DNA of 64,000 nucleotides, taken from Acidovorax sp. A79. GTDB taxonomy: Bacteria; Pseudomonadota; Gammaproteobacteria; Burkholderiales; Burkholderiaceae_C. How positions within the stretch are numbered: position 1 is the first letter of the stretch; each line of letters begins with the position of its first letter. Both the position numbers and the translations under genes were made by a program. Below are positions 26,606 through 36,285 of this stretch, piece after piece. The stretch covers positions 2,250,001 to 2,314,000 of the forward strand of contig NZ_AP028672.1 of NCBI RefSeq assembly GCF_041154505.1, read 5' to 3'. Below the pieces are notes generated by a model. The model made no database searches. It was not told the DNA's origin and saw only the letters and a program-made list of their open reading frames with translations.

Positions 26606-28081
26606 ATGGCAGCCACTATCAATACCAACGTCAGCTCCCTGACCGCCCAGCGCAATCTGGGCATGAGCCAGGCATCGCTCAGCACCTCCATCCAGCGCCT
26701 GTCGTCGGGCCTGCGCATCAACAGCGCCAAGGACGACGCCGCCGGCCTGGCCATTTCCGAGCGCTTCACCACCCAGATCCGGGGCCTGAACCAGGCGGTG
26801 CGCAATGCCAACGATGGTATTTCCCTGGCCCAGGTCGCTGAAGGCGCCCTGGCGGGCGCCAGCAACATTCTGCAGCGTGTGCGCGAATTGTCCGTGCAAT
26901 CCGCCAATGCCTCCAACTCCGCCGGCGACCGCAAGGCCATTCAGGCCGAAGTCGGCCAGCTGCTGTCCGAGCTGGACCGTATTTCCGTCACCACCGAGTT
27001 CAACGGCCAGAAGCTGCTGGACGGCTCGTTCGGCTCCGCCACCTTCCAGGTGGGCGCCAACGCCAACCAGACCATCACGGCGACCACCGGCAACTTCCGC
27101 ACGACGACGTACGGAGCACAGCTCAAGCAGTCGGCGCCCGTGGTGGTGACGGCGGCGGCGGCCCCCACGGCGCTGACCGGCACGTTCGACATCGCCGGGC
27201 TGCAAACCAAGACGGTCACGCTCACCGCCACCGACACGATGGCCACCGCGGCCGCCAAAATCAACGCGCTCTCCGAATCCACCGGTGTCTCCGCGTCTGC
27301 ACGCAACCAGGTCAACCTGACCACCTTCGTGGCTGGCGGCTCCTATTCGCTGGCGGTGAAGGGAGACAACGCGACCGCCGCCAACGTGACTTTCAGCGTA
27401 TCCGCCGCCGGCGCGACCGCGGGCGGGCTGGCGGAAGCCATCAAGGGTTTCAACGACGTGTCGTCGCAAACCGGCATCACCGCCAAACTCAACGACGCCG
27501 GCGACGGCATAGTGCTCATCAATGAGTCGGGTGCCAACATCCAGATTCAGAACAACTCCCTGGCGGGCAACACCATTGCCGTGGGCGCCTACGATGCCGC
27601 GACGTCGGCCTCCACCGGCACCCCCACCTTTGTCGCGGGTGTCGCCGCTGCGCCCGCCGGCGGCTTTGCGACGGCCACCGGGTACCTGGAGATGAGCTCG
27701 GACAAGGGCTTCGCCATTACCAATCTGACGGGCACGCCCCCGGTCACGGCGACGGCATCCACGTTGAACGCCGTCAACGTCATCGACGTGTCCACCGTCG
27801 ACGGCTCGACCAAGGCCCTGAAGATCATCGATTCGGCCCTGGCGGCAGTGAACGGCCAGCGTGCAAGCTTTGGTGCCTTGCAGGCGCGATTCGAGACCAC
27901 CATCTCGAACCTGCAGCTGTCCTCGGAAAACATGTCTGCCTCGCGTGGCCGCATCCAGGACGCCGACTTTGCCGCAGAAACCGCCAACCTGTCGCGCGCC
28001 CAGATCCTGCAGCAGGCTGGCACGGCCATGGTGGCCCAGGCCAACCAGATTCCGCAGGGCGTGCTGGCCTTGCTCAAGTAG
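26606..28081 (+). CDS. fliC: Flagellin FliC2
   Basis: This second filament subunit (491 aa) has the same conserved ends as fliC1. Its middle part differs (about 175-400, with more Gly, Thr and Val), so it would display a different filament surface. AAGGAG lies 8 nt before the ATG at 26606. No sigma-28 promoter was seen upstream, so its expression is uncertain. It ends in LLK, where fliC1 ends in LLR, and a strong terminator follows. Confidence 0.96.
   Translation: MAATINTNVSSLTAQRNLGMSQASLSTSIQRLSSGLRINSAKDDAAGLAISERFTTQIRGLNQAVRNANDGISLAQVAEGALAGASNILQRVRELSVQSANASNSAGDRKAIQAEVGQLLSELDRISVTTEFNGQKLLDGSFGSATFQVGANANQTITATTGNFRTTTYGAQLKQSAPVVVTAAAAPTALTGTFDIAGLQTKTVTLTATDTMATAAAKINALSESTGVSASARNQVNLTTFVAGGSYSLAVKGDNATAANVTFSVSAAGATAGGLAEAIKGFNDVSSQTGITAKLNDAGDGIVLINESGANIQIQNNSLAGNTIAVGAYDAATSASTGTPTFVAGVAAAPAGGFATATGYLEMSSDKGFAITNLTGTPPVTATASTLNAVNVIDVSTVDGSTKALKIIDSALAAVNGQRASFGALQARFETTISNLQLSSENMSASRGRIQDADFAAETANLSRAQILQQAGTAMVAQANQIPQGVLALLK
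26683..26763 (+). repeat. Inverted repeat arm in fliC2 (81 bp)
   Basis: This is the exact reverse complement of 26123-26203. The two arms face each other across the intergenic promoter region. Confidence 0.95.
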
Positions 28082-28153
28082 TGGTGGCACGCAGGCCTGG
28101 GTGGGCGAAAAGTCTCAAAAACAGGAGCATCTACCGCTTACCACACAACCACT

Positions 28154-28178
28154 AGAGGCCAATTTGGCCTCTTTTTTT
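28154..28178 (+). terminator. Intrinsic terminator of fliC2
   Basis: AGAGGCCA pairs with TGGCCTCT around a 3-nt loop and runs directly into seven Ts. It lies about 73 bp after the fliC2 stop. Confidence 0.92.
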
Positions 28179-28356
28179 GCGCCGTCTTGTGCTAACGTCA
28201 TTGCGCGGCACGCCGGCCGCCAGGTCGTCCCAGGCAACCCGTTCGTTGGTCTGGCCCCTGCAATCCGATACATTTGAGAACACAGCGCCCGCGTTGTCTG
28301 CCCCCTGAATCCGCCGCATCGTTTGCCCGCTCGCCGCAACTCATCACGCACAAAGC

Positions 28357-29217
28357 ATGTTTGTCATCATCGGTTACGTCGTTTGCCTAGGCTGCATCTT
28401 CGGCGTGTACATCGTGCACGGGGGAAATATCAGCGTGATCCTGAAGGCCCTGCCCTTCGAGATCATCACCATCCTGGGGGGCGCGCTGGGCGCCTTCGTG
28501 GTGAACAACCAGCCCAAGGTGATCAAGGCCACCATGGCGGCCATCCCGATGGCGCTCAAGGGATCCAAGTACACCAAGGCGCGCTACATGGAGCTCATGG
28601 CGATGCTCTATGACATCCTGCAGAAGGCCCGTAAGGAGGGGCTGATGGCCATCGAAAAGGATGTGGAAGCACCCCACGAATCCGAGATCTTCAAGAAATA
28701 CCCCACGGTGGGCAGCGACCACCACGTGATCGAGTTCACCACCGACTACCTGCGCATGATGGTGTCGGGCAACCTCAACTCGCACGAGATCGAGGCGTTG
28801 ATGGACAGCGAGATCGACACCCACCACCAGGAGGCCCACGCGCCCGTGGCCGCGCTGGCGCGCCTGGCCGGCGCCCTGCCCGCGTTCGGGATCGTGGCCG
28901 CCGTGCTGGGCGTGGTGAACACCATGGGCTCGGTGGGCCAGCCGCCCTCGGTGCTGGGCGGCATGATCGGCTCGGCGCTGGTGGGCACGTTCCTCGGGAT
29001 CTTGCTGGCCTACGGCGTGGTCGAGCCCCTGGGCGGCCTGGTCGAGCAAAAGACCGAAGATGCCGCCAAGGAGCTGCAGTGCATCAAGTCCACCCTGCTG
29101 GCCAGCATGCAGGGCTACAACCCCGCCACGGCCATCGAGTTTGGCCGCAAGGTGCTTTTCTCCAGCGTCCGCCCCAGCTTCACCGAGCTGGAGGGGCATG
29201 TGAAGGGGAAGAAATGA
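28357..29217 (+). CDS. motA: Flagellar stator protein MotA
   Basis: MotA is the proton-channel stator subunit. The 286-aa protein has four hydrophobic segments: about 2-20, 30-50, 165-185 (PAFGIVAAVLGVVNTMG) and 200-220. A large cytoplasmic loop carries charged residues that contact FliG. It is the first gene of the motAB-cheYZ run. The upstream 180 bp after the fliC2 terminator show no recognisable promoter. Confidence 0.97.
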   Translation: MFVIIGYVVCLGCIFGVYIVHGGNISVILKALPFEIITILGGALGAFVVNNQPKVIKATMAAIPMALKGSKYTKARYMELMAMLYDILQKARKEGLMAIEKDVEAPHESEIFKKYPTVGSDHHVIEFTTDYLRMMVSGNLNSHEIEALMDSEIDTHHQEAHAPVAALARLAGALPAFGIVAAVLGVVNTMGSVGQPPSVLGGMIGSALVGTFLGILLAYGVVEPLGGLVEQKTEDAAKELQCIKSTLLASMQGYNPATAIEFGRKVLFSSVRPSFTELEGHVKGKK

Positions 29218-29365
29218 GACACCGCCCTGGTGCGCCACGCGCCTTCCCTCCGCGCTCGCGGCGCTGCGGGGCGAACCTTGGCTTGCTGCCCTGGCTTGGG
29301 ACACGCCGGCATCAAAGGCTGCGGGTGGTGCGCGGCGCCATGGGGAGCCGACGGGATAGCTGACC

Positions 29366-30298
29366 ATGGCAGAAAAGAAGCTCCAGCCCATCATCATCAA
29401 GCGCATCAAGAAAGGCGGCCATGCGGTGCATGGCGGCGCCTGGAAGATCGCATATGCCGACTTCGTGACAGCGATGATGGCGTTCTTCCTGCTGATGTGG
29501 CTGCTGGGTTCCACCGCCAAGGGCGAGCTGCAGGGGATTGCAGCCTATTTCGCGTCGCCGCTCAAGGTGGCCATGACCGGCGGCGACGGTGCCGGCAACA
29601 GTTCCAGCGTGATTCCCGGCGGGGGGAACGACCTGTCCAAGGTGCACGGCCAGGTGCGGCGCTCCGACGTGGAGGCCGCCAAGCAGCGCCGCATGAGCAT
29701 CGACGCAGCCCGGGCCGAGCAGGCCAAGCAGGACCTGGACCGCATCAAGGCGCTGGAAGCCAAGATCGATGCGCTCATCACGGAAAACCCGCGCCTGAAT
29801 GAATACAAGTCGCAGATCCGCATCGACATCACGCCCGACGGGTTGCAGATCCAGATCATCGACGACCAGAACCGCCCCATGTTCGACAGCGGCAGCGCGT
29901 TGGTGAAACCCTACATGCGCGACATCCTGCGTGAGATCGGCGCCGCCCTCGGCGGGGTGGAAAACCGCATCAGCCTGGCTGGCCATACCGATGCAGTCCC
30001 CTACGGAAACAGCGACCGGGGCTACAGCAACTGGGAGCTTTCGGCCGACCGCGCCAACGCCTCGCGCCGGGAGCTTGTCTCGGCCGGCATGCCAGACGCT
30101 AAACTGGGACGTGTGGTGGGCCTGGCGGCCAGCGATCTGCTGGAGCCAAAGAACCCGCGCGCACCCGCCAACCGGCGCATCACCATCACGGTGCTGACCC
30201 GGGAGGCCGAAGAACGACTCATGGGCAAGGGGATTCCCGAAATCACTTCGACAGAACTGTTGAATGAAAAGCGGGAAAATCCCCCCCTCGGCAGGTAA
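29366..30298 (+). CDS. motB: Flagellar stator protein MotB
   Basis: MotB anchors the stator to peptidoglycan. The 310-aa protein has a basic N-terminus, one transmembrane helix with the proton-binding D32 (YADFVTAMMAFFLLMWLLG) and a C-terminal OmpA-like domain with LAGHTDAVPYG and NWELSADRANASRREL. It lies 148 bp after motA, a longer gap than usual. That gap shows no gene. Confidence 0.97.
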   Translation: MAEKKLQPIIIKRIKKGGHAVHGGAWKIAYADFVTAMMAFFLLMWLLGSTAKGELQGIAAYFASPLKVAMTGGDGAGNSSSVIPGGGNDLSKVHGQVRRSDVEAAKQRRMSIDAARAEQAKQDLDRIKALEAKIDALITENPRLNEYKSQIRIDITPDGLQIQIIDDQNRPMFDSGSALVKPYMRDILREIGAALGGVENRISLAGHTDAVPYGNSDRGYSNWELSADRANASRRELVSAGMPDAKLGRVVGLAASDLLEPKNPRAPANRRITITVLTREAEERLMGKGIPEITSTELLNEKRENPPLGR

Positions 30299-30370
30299 AC
30301 GTTACGACTTGTCACCAACCCTGCCACCCATGACAATACTTACAGCCATTTCCGACCGAAAGGGTCCCAC

Positions 30371-30757
30371 GTGACCACAGCCCTTCGTTTTTTGATCGTT
30401 GACGACTTCTCCACCATGCGGCGCATCGTGCGCAATCTGCTCAAGGAAAGCGGCTTTGCCGATGCCGACGAGGCCGAAGATGGCGTGGCCGCCCTGAACA
30501 AGCTGCGCAACAGCAAGTTCGACTTCGTGGTGACCGACATCAACATGCCCAACATGAACGGCTTCCAGCTGCTGGCGGAAATCAAGAAGGACGACAAGCT
30601 CAAGCACCTGCCCGTCCTGATGGTCACCGCGGAAGCCCGCAAGGAAGACATCGTGGCCGCCGCGCAGGGCGGGGCCGCCGGCTACATCGTCAAACCCTTC
30701 ACCAAGGCAACACTCGAAGAGAAAGTGACCTTGATCCTGAAAAAGATGGGGCTATGA
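30371..30757 (+). CDS. cheY: Chemotaxis response regulator CheY
   Basis: This is the motor-binding regulator, phosphorylated by CheA and dephosphorylated by the adjacent CheZ. The 128-aa receiver has D11-D12, phospho-acceptor D56, T86 and K108. It starts with GTG after GAAAGGG. It lies between motB and cheZ, as in many flagellar loci, and differs from the regulator at 7514. Confidence 0.97.
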   Translation: MTTALRFLIVDDFSTMRRIVRNLLKESGFADADEAEDGVAALNKLRNSKFDFVVTDINMPNMNGFQLLAEIKKDDKLKHLPVLMVTAEARKEDIVAAAQGGAAGYIVKPFTKATLEEKVTLILKKMGL

Positions 30758-30761
30758 CACC

Positions 30762-31388
30762 ATGGACGACATACCGGACAACAGCCAGCCGCCTGCGGAT
30801 GTACACCACAAGATCGGCCTGCTGACACGCCAGCTGCACGACTCGCTCAACGAGCTGGGCTACGCCGACAAGCTGCGCGGCTCCATGGGCGAGCTGCCCG
30901 ACGCCCAGAGCCGCCTGTCGTACATCGCCCGGCTGACCGGGGAAGCCGCCGAGAAAGTGCTCAACCGCGTCGAGCAGGCCAAGGCGCAGCACGACTACAT
31001 CGCCGCCGAGACGCGCCGTGTGGTGACGTCCCTGGTCAAGGACCCGGTGGCGGCCGTGGCCAAGGGGGAAATCATGAATTTCCTCACCGATGTCGAGCGG
31101 GTGACGAAGGAAGCCGACACGCACCTCACCGAAATCATGATGGCGCAGGACTTCCACGACCTGACCGGGCAGGTGATCGCCCGGGTGGTCAATCTCGCCG
31201 CCACCATCGAGGACCAGCTGGTGCAGCTGCTGATCCAGACCGCCCCCCCCAATGCACAGGTGGCCGCCGTGGCCGAACCGCCCCGCACCCAGCACCTGCA
31301 GGGCCCCGTGGTGGACCCCGAGCACACTCCCGACGTGGTGACCGACCAGTCCCAGGTGGACGACCTGCTGGCCAGCCTCGGCTTCTGA
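30762..31388 (+). CDS. cheZ: CheY-P phosphatase CheZ
   Basis: CheZ removes phosphate from CheY. The 208-aa protein has a long helical hairpin with catalytic D133 and Q137 in AQDFHDLTGQVI, a variable linker and the CheY-binding tail SQVDDLLASLGF. It starts 4 bp after cheY. Length is typical. Confidence 0.96.
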   Translation: MDDIPDNSQPPADVHHKIGLLTRQLHDSLNELGYADKLRGSMGELPDAQSRLSYIARLTGEAAEKVLNRVEQAKAQHDYIAAETRRVVTSLVKDPVAAVAKGEIMNFLTDVERVTKEADTHLTEIMMAQDFHDLTGQVIARVVNLAATIEDQLVQLLIQTAPPNAQVAAVAEPPRTQHLQGPVVDPEHTPDVVTDQSQVDDLLASLGF

Positions 31389-31430
31389 GGCTGCGGCCAC
31401 GCAACGCCGCCCGCGGCCCTGCGGCGGCCG

Positions 31431-31451
31431 CAGGCGCCACGCCGGCGCCTG
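31431..31451 (+). terminator. Hairpin after cheZ
   Basis: CAGGCGCC pairs with GGCGCCTG around a 5-nt loop, about 40 bp after the cheZ stop. No T-run follows, so an intrinsic terminator role is uncertain. Confidence 0.35.
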
Positions 31452-31493
31452 TTACGTCTCTGAAAAGAGGGGGCTGCAGCCTCCTTATCGGCC

Positions 31494-31521
31494 TTTAGAT
31501 TTCCGGGTCGCTCACGACAAT
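31494..31521 (+). promoter_or_regulatory. Possible promoter of flhB
   Basis: TTTAGA, a 16-nt spacer and GACAAT lie 27 bp before flhB. A similar element (TTTAGA, 16 nt, CATAAT) lies before flgB. Both are weak matches to sigma-70. Confidence 0.25.
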
Positions 31522-31544
31522 GGCATGACACGAGCCGTCATGCC
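31522..31544 (+). promoter_or_regulatory. Inverted repeat abutting the flhB start
   Basis: GGCATGAC and GTCATGCC form a perfect 8-bp inverted repeat with a 7-nt loop, ending 3 bp before the ATG. No Shine-Dalgarno sequence is visible. It could be a translational hairpin or a protein-binding site. Confidence 0.5.
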
Positions 31545-31547
31545 ACC

Positions 31548-32702
31548 ATGGAATCCAGCCAAGAAAAAAGCCTACCCGCGTCAGAGCGCAAGCTGCAGAA
31601 AGCGCGCGAAGACGGCCAGGGAGCACGCTCGCGCGATCTTTCCCACCTGGCGATCCTGGGCGCGGGCGCGGCCTGCCTGCTCATTCTGGCCCCCCAGCTG
31701 ATGGACCACATGCAGCGGGCGATGAGCCAGCAGCTCGCGTTTGACGCCACCACCGTCATGGCGCCCGGCACCATGCTCAAGCGCCTGCAGGACATGGTCG
31801 TCGTGGGCCTGGTGGCCAGCGCGGTGTTCGCCATCCTCACCGGCGCCGCGGCCCTGATCAGCGCCATCGGCGCCGGCGGCTGGATTCTGAGCCTCAAGCC
31901 CATCTCGCCCCAGTTCAACCGGCTCAATCCGATCTCGGGGCTCGCCAACCTGTTTTCCAAGCAGCAGATGGCCAACGTGGCCAAGATGGTGCTGATGACC
32001 GCGGTCCTGAGCTACGTGGCCTGGAAGTTCATGGGCAACAGCATCGACACCGTGGCCATGCTGGTGCTGCAGCCCTCCCCCATGGCCATCCGCCAGCTGG
32101 CCGACTGGCTCACGTCCGGCATGAGCCTGCTGCTCCTGGTGGTGTTCCTGGCGGCGCTGGTGGACGTGCCCCTGCAGGCCTACTTCTTCAAGGCGCGCCT
32201 GAAGATGTCGCACGAGGAAATCAAGCAGGAGCACAAGGAATCCGACGGCAACCCCCACACCAAGGGCCGCATCCGCCAGAAGCAGCGCGAGATCGCCGAC
32301 CGTGCCAGCGTGGGCGCCGTTCCCAAGGCCGACTTCGTGGTCATGAACCCCACCCACTACGCCGTGGCGCTCAAGTACGACGAGAAGACCATGAGCGCGC
32401 CGCAGGTCATCTCGCGCGGCACCGACCTCATCGCGCTCAAGATCCGCGACGTGGCCAAGGAGCACAACGTGCCCGTGCTGCAGTCGCCCATGCTGGCCCG
32501 GGCGCTGTATGCCCATGCCGAGCTGGACCAGGCCATTCCCGCCACGCTCTACACCGCCGTGGCCCAGGTGCTGGCCTACGTCTACCGCCTCAAGGCCGCC
32601 CTGCGCGGCGAAGGCCGCATGCCCGACAGCCTGGTGGAGCCGTTTGTGCCCCCTGAACTCGATCCGCTGAACCGCACGCCCGTGCAAGGTGCCGCCGCAT
32701 GA
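31548..32702 (+). CDS. flhB: Flagellar export switch protein FlhB
   Basis: FlhB is the membrane component that changes substrate class by autocleavage. The 384-aa protein has four hydrophobic segments in the N-terminal half and the cleavage motif NPTH at 267-270, followed by the cytoplasmic domain VALKYDEKTMSAPQV. Its stop overlaps the flhA start as ATGA. The start at 31548 has no obvious ribosome-binding site but no better in-frame start exists. Confidence 0.95.
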   Translation: MESSQEKSLPASERKLQKAREDGQGARSRDLSHLAILGAGAACLLILAPQLMDHMQRAMSQQLAFDATTVMAPGTMLKRLQDMVVVGLVASAVFAILTGAAALISAIGAGGWILSLKPISPQFNRLNPISGLANLFSKQQMANVAKMVLMTAVLSYVAWKFMGNSIDTVAMLVLQPSPMAIRQLADWLTSGMSLLLLVVFLAALVDVPLQAYFFKARLKMSHEEIKQEHKESDGNPHTKGRIRQKQREIADRASVGAVPKADFVVMNPTHYAVALKYDEKTMSAPQVISRGTDLIALKIRDVAKEHNVPVLQSPMLARALYAHAELDQAIPATLYTAVAQVLAYVYRLKAALRGEGRMPDSLVEPFVPPELDPLNRTPVQGAAA

Positions 32703-34780
32703 ACACCTCCGTGAAATCTTTGCAGCAATGGGCGGGCAGCAATGCCAACGCCCTCCAGGGGCTGTCGGCCCCGTTGCTCGTGGTGGCCATCCTGGCGCTC
32801 ATGGTGCTGCCCATCCCGCCGTGGCTGCTCGACGCGTTCTTCACGCTGAACATCGCCGTGGCCCTGATGGTGATGATGGTGGCGGCCTACATGCTGCGCC
32901 CCCTGGATTTCGCGGCCTTTCCCTCGGTGCTGCTGCTGACCACCCTCATGCGCCTGTCGCTGAACGTGGCCTCCACCCGCGTGGTGCTGCTGGAAGGCCA
33001 CACGGGCCCGGGCGCCGCCGGCGCGGTGATCGAGGCCTTCGGCCACTTCCTGATCGGCGGCAACTTTGCCGTCGGGCTGATCGTGTTCGCGATCCTGGTG
33101 GTGATCAACTTCGTGGTGATCACCAAGGGCGCCGAGCGCATCGCCGAGGTGTCGGCACGCTTCACGCTGGACGCCATGCCCGGCAAGCAGATGGCGGTGG
33201 ATGCCGACCTGAACGCCGGCCTGATCGACGAGAAGGAAGCCAAGCGCCGCCGCGCCGAAGTGGCGGAAGAAGCGAACTTCTTCGGGTCCATGGACGGTGC
33301 CTCCAAGTTCGTGCGCGGCGATGCGGTCGCCGGCATCCTGATTCTGCTGATCAACATCATCGGCGGCTTCGCCATCGGGGTCTTGCAGCACGACCTGTCG
33401 GCCAAGCAGGCGGCCGACAGCTACATCCTGCTGGCCATTGGTGATGCGCTGGTGGCGCAGATTCCCGGCCTGCTGATCTCGGTGGCTGCGGCCATGGTGA
33501 TCTCGCGCGTGGGCAAGGACCACGACATGGGCCGCCAGATCGTGCAGCAGCTCTTCATGTCGCCCCGCGTGCTGGGCGTGACCGCCGGCATCCTGCTGCT
33601 GCTGGGCCTGATCCCGGGCATGCCCCACGTGGTGTTTCTGACCATGGGTGGTCTGCTCGCCTATGGCGCCTGGGTGCTGCACGAACGCCAAAAGGTGCCG
33701 CCCGAAGTCGAGGCCCCGCCCGCCCCCGTGAGCGACGGCGAGGCCACCTGGGACGACCTGCAGCCCGTGGACCTGCTGGGCCTGGAGCTGGGCTACCGCC
33801 TGATCAGCCTGGTGGACAAGAGCCGCCAGGGCGACCTGCTCACGCGCATCAAGGGCGTGCGCCGCAAGTTTGCGCAGGAAGTCGGCTTTCTGCCGCCCGC
33901 CGTGCACGTGCGCGACAACCTCGAATTGAAGCCCAGCGGCTACCGCATCACGCTGCGTGGCGTGGTGGTCGGCGAAGGCGAGGCCTTCCCCGGCATGTTT
34001 CTGGCAATCAACCCGGGCGGCATCACCACGCCCCTGATCGGCACCCCCACCACCGACCCCGCGTTCGGCCTCCCAGCACACTGGATCGACGACCGCCAGA
34101 AGGAAGCCGCACAAATGGCGGGTTTTACGGTCGTTGATTCCGAAACCGTGATGGCCACCCATTTGTCACACTTGATGCAAGTGCAAGCCGCCAAGCTCCT
34201 CAGTCGCACGGAAACGCAGCAACTCGTGGAGCACGTGGCCAAGCTGGCTCCCAAGCTCATCGAAGAAGTGGTCCCGAAAATGGTCTCCATCGCAACGTTC
34301 CAGAAAGTCCTCCAGCTGCTGCTGGAAGAGTCTGTGCACATCCGCGATATCCGCACCATCATCGAAACGCTGGCCGAGTTTGCCGGCGGCATCTCCGACC
34401 CGGTCGAGCTGGCCCGCCGCGTGCGCATCGCGCTGTCGCCCGCCATCGTGCAGCAGATCTACGGCCCCACCCGCGAACTCAACGTCATCGCCATCGAACC
34501 AGGCCTCGAACGCCTGCTGGTGCAGGCGCTGGGCAACACGGCCGGCCCCGCCCTGGACCCTGGCGTGGCCGACATCCTCACGCAAAAGGCCGCCGAGGTG
34601 GCCCTCAAGCAGGAAGAGATGGGCCTGCCCGCCTGCCTGCTGGTGCCAGACCAGATCCGCAATGCCATCTCCCGCCTGGTGCGCCGCGTCGCGCCCCGGC
34701 TGCAGGTGCTTGCCCACAGTGAAATCCCCGAGACCCACACCATCCGCATTGGGCCGATCCTTAGAGGTGCATCAGCATGA
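32699..34780 (+). CDS. flhA: Flagellar export gate protein FlhA
   Basis: FlhA is the nonameric export gate that receives chaperone-substrate complexes. The 693-aa protein has eight hydrophobic segments in the first half, the conserved VVITKGAERIAEVSARFTLD and LNAGLID, and a cytoplasmic C-terminal domain. It starts within the flhB stop (ATGA) and its own stop overlaps the flhF start in the same way. Confidence 0.97.
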   Translation: MNTSVKSLQQWAGSNANALQGLSAPLLVVAILALMVLPIPPWLLDAFFTLNIAVALMVMMVAAYMLRPLDFAAFPSVLLLTTLMRLSLNVASTRVVLLEGHTGPGAAGAVIEAFGHFLIGGNFAVGLIVFAILVVINFVVITKGAERIAEVSARFTLDAMPGKQMAVDADLNAGLIDEKEAKRRRAEVAEEANFFGSMDGASKFVRGDAVAGILILLINIIGGFAIGVLQHDLSAKQAADSYILLAIGDALVAQIPGLLISVAAAMVISRVGKDHDMGRQIVQQLFMSPRVLGVTAGILLLLGLIPGMPHVVFLTMGGLLAYGAWVLHERQKVPPEVEAPPAPVSDGEATWDDLQPVDLLGLELGYRLISLVDKSRQGDLLTRIKGVRRKFAQEVGFLPPAVHVRDNLELKPSGYRITLRGVVVGEGEAFPGMFLAINPGGITTPLIGTPTTDPAFGLPAHWIDDRQKEAAQMAGFTVVDSETVMATHLSHLMQVQAAKLLSRTETQQLVEHVAKLAPKLIEEVVPKMVSIATFQKVLQLLLEESVHIRDIRTIIETLAEFAGGISDPVELARRVRIALSPAIVQQIYGPTRELNVIAIEPGLERLLVQALGNTAGPALDPGVADILTQKAAEVALKQEEMGLPACLLVPDQIRNAISRLVRRVAPRLQVLAHSEIPETHTIRIGPILRGASA

Positions 34781-36285
34781 ACATCAAACGCTTCCACGCT
34801 CCCACATCCCGGGAGGCTCTGGCCAAAGCGCGCATGGCCTTTGGTGACGGCACATTGATCCTGTCCAACCGCCCCACGGCCAACGGCGTCGAAGTCGTGG
34901 CCACGGCCGAGGACACGCTCTCGGCGCTGGATGGTGGTGGCGCGGGCCCGTCCGCCAACCCGCCCTTGCTGGCCCCCACACCGGCGCGCAGCGCGCCCCA
35001 GCGCGCAAGCCAGGCAGCAGCAGCCGCCGCCGCCAGCACCCTGGGCCGCAACGCGGTGGAGGAAGACACCGAGCAGCTGGCGATGAGCACGCTGTCGTTC
35101 CAGGACTATGTGCGCGAGCGCATGCTGCGCCGCCGCCACGAGGCGCTCAATGGCCCGGCCGAACCGCAAACCCTGTCGGAGCGCAGCCGCGACCAGGAAC
35201 CGGAGCGCGAACGCATGCCCGCGCCCGCCGTGGCGCGCCACAACCCGCTGCGCACCATCCCCATGGACATTCCGCCCGAGCCGCCACGCCGCCGGCAGGA
35301 GCCCGCCGTGAGCAGCGCCGTGCAATCGGCCGCCAACCAGCAGAGCGTGATGAGCGAGCTGCACGCGATGAAGGAACTGATCGAGGACCGTTTCAACACC
35401 CTGGCGTGGCTGGGGCAGGCGCGGCAGAACCCCATCCAGTCCAACCTCATGCTCAAGATGATCCGCGCAGGCTACTCCCCTTCCCTCGCCCGTGCCGTGC
35501 TGGAGCGCATGCCCGAGGAGCTGTCGGCCGCCGAATCCGTGCGCTGGCTCATGGAGGTGCTGGAGCGCAACCTCAGGACCGACCTGGCCGAACCCCCGCT
35601 GTACGAACAAGGCGGCATCTTCGCGCTGGTGGGCTCCACCGGCGTCGGCAAGACCACCACCACCGCCAAGCTGGCCGCGATGTGCGCGCGCATCCACGGC
35701 CCCGGCAGCGTGGGCCTGATCACGCTGGACACCTACCGTGTGGGAGCCCACGAGCAGCTGCGCACCTACGGCCGCATGCTGGGCATCGTCGCCCATCTGG
35801 CCCACGACCGCGCCGCGCTGCAGGACCTGCTGGGCCTGCTGTCGGGCAAGAAGATGGTGCTCATCGACACCACGGGCGTGGCCCCGCGCGACCCGCGCAA
35901 GCGCGACATGCTCGACGTGCTGGACCTGCCCCATGTGAACCGCCTGCTGGTGCTCAACGCGGGCTGCCATGGCGACACGCTCGACGATGTGCTCACGGCG
36001 TTCAAGACCGAAGGCTCCCAGCAGGCCATCCTGTCCAAGGTGGACGAAGCCGTGAAACTCGGCCCGGCCATCGACGCACTGATCCGCCACCAGATGGTGC
36101 TGCGCGGCGTGACCAACGGCCAGCGCGTGCCGGAAGACTGGGAGCGTGCCGATGCGCACAAGCTCATCAGCACCTCCATGCGCGCTCCCGCCAAGTCGGC
36201 TTTCGACCCCAAGGCAACCGACCTGAACTTCTTCTTCTCGCATTCGCCCGACACCACGAACGAACGGGGGCTGGTCGATGCTTGA
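34777..36285 (+). CDS. flhF: SRP-type GTPase FlhF
   Basis: FlhF sets where and how many flagella form. The 502-aa protein has an N-terminal basic domain, a low-complexity linker (about 60-170) and an NG-type GTPase domain with G1 GSTGVGKTTTTAKLAA near residue 286, DTYRVGAHEQLRTYG, DTTGVAPRD and a C-terminal LSKVDEA motif. It overlaps flhA by 4 bp and the next gene by 8 bp. Confidence 0.95.
   Translation: MNIKRFHAPTSREALAKARMAFGDGTLILSNRPTANGVEVVATAEDTLSALDGGGAGPSANPPLLAPTPARSAPQRASQAAAAAAASTLGRNAVEEDTEQLAMSTLSFQDYVRERMLRRRHEALNGPAEPQTLSERSRDQEPERERMPAPAVARHNPLRTIPMDIPPEPPRRRQEPAVSSAVQSAANQQSVMSELHAMKELIEDRFNTLAWLGQARQNPIQSNLMLKMIRAGYSPSLARAVLERMPEELSAAESVRWLMEVLERNLRTDLAEPPLYEQGGIFALVGSTGVGKTTTTAKLAAMCARIHGPGSVGLITLDTYRVGAHEQLRTYGRMLGIVAHLAHDRAALQDLLGLLSGKKMVLIDTTGVAPRDPRKRDMLDVLDLPHVNRLLVLNAGCHGDTLDDVLTAFKTEGSQQAILSKVDEAVKLGPAIDALIRHQMVLRGVTNGQRVPEDWERADAHKLISTSMRAPAKSAFDPKATDLNFFFSHSPDTTNERGLVDA

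Noticed and set aside
29218..29365. Possible degenerate R2 repeat after motA
   Set aside because: Only a short CGCGCCTTCCCTC similarity was seen, without the paired hairpins.
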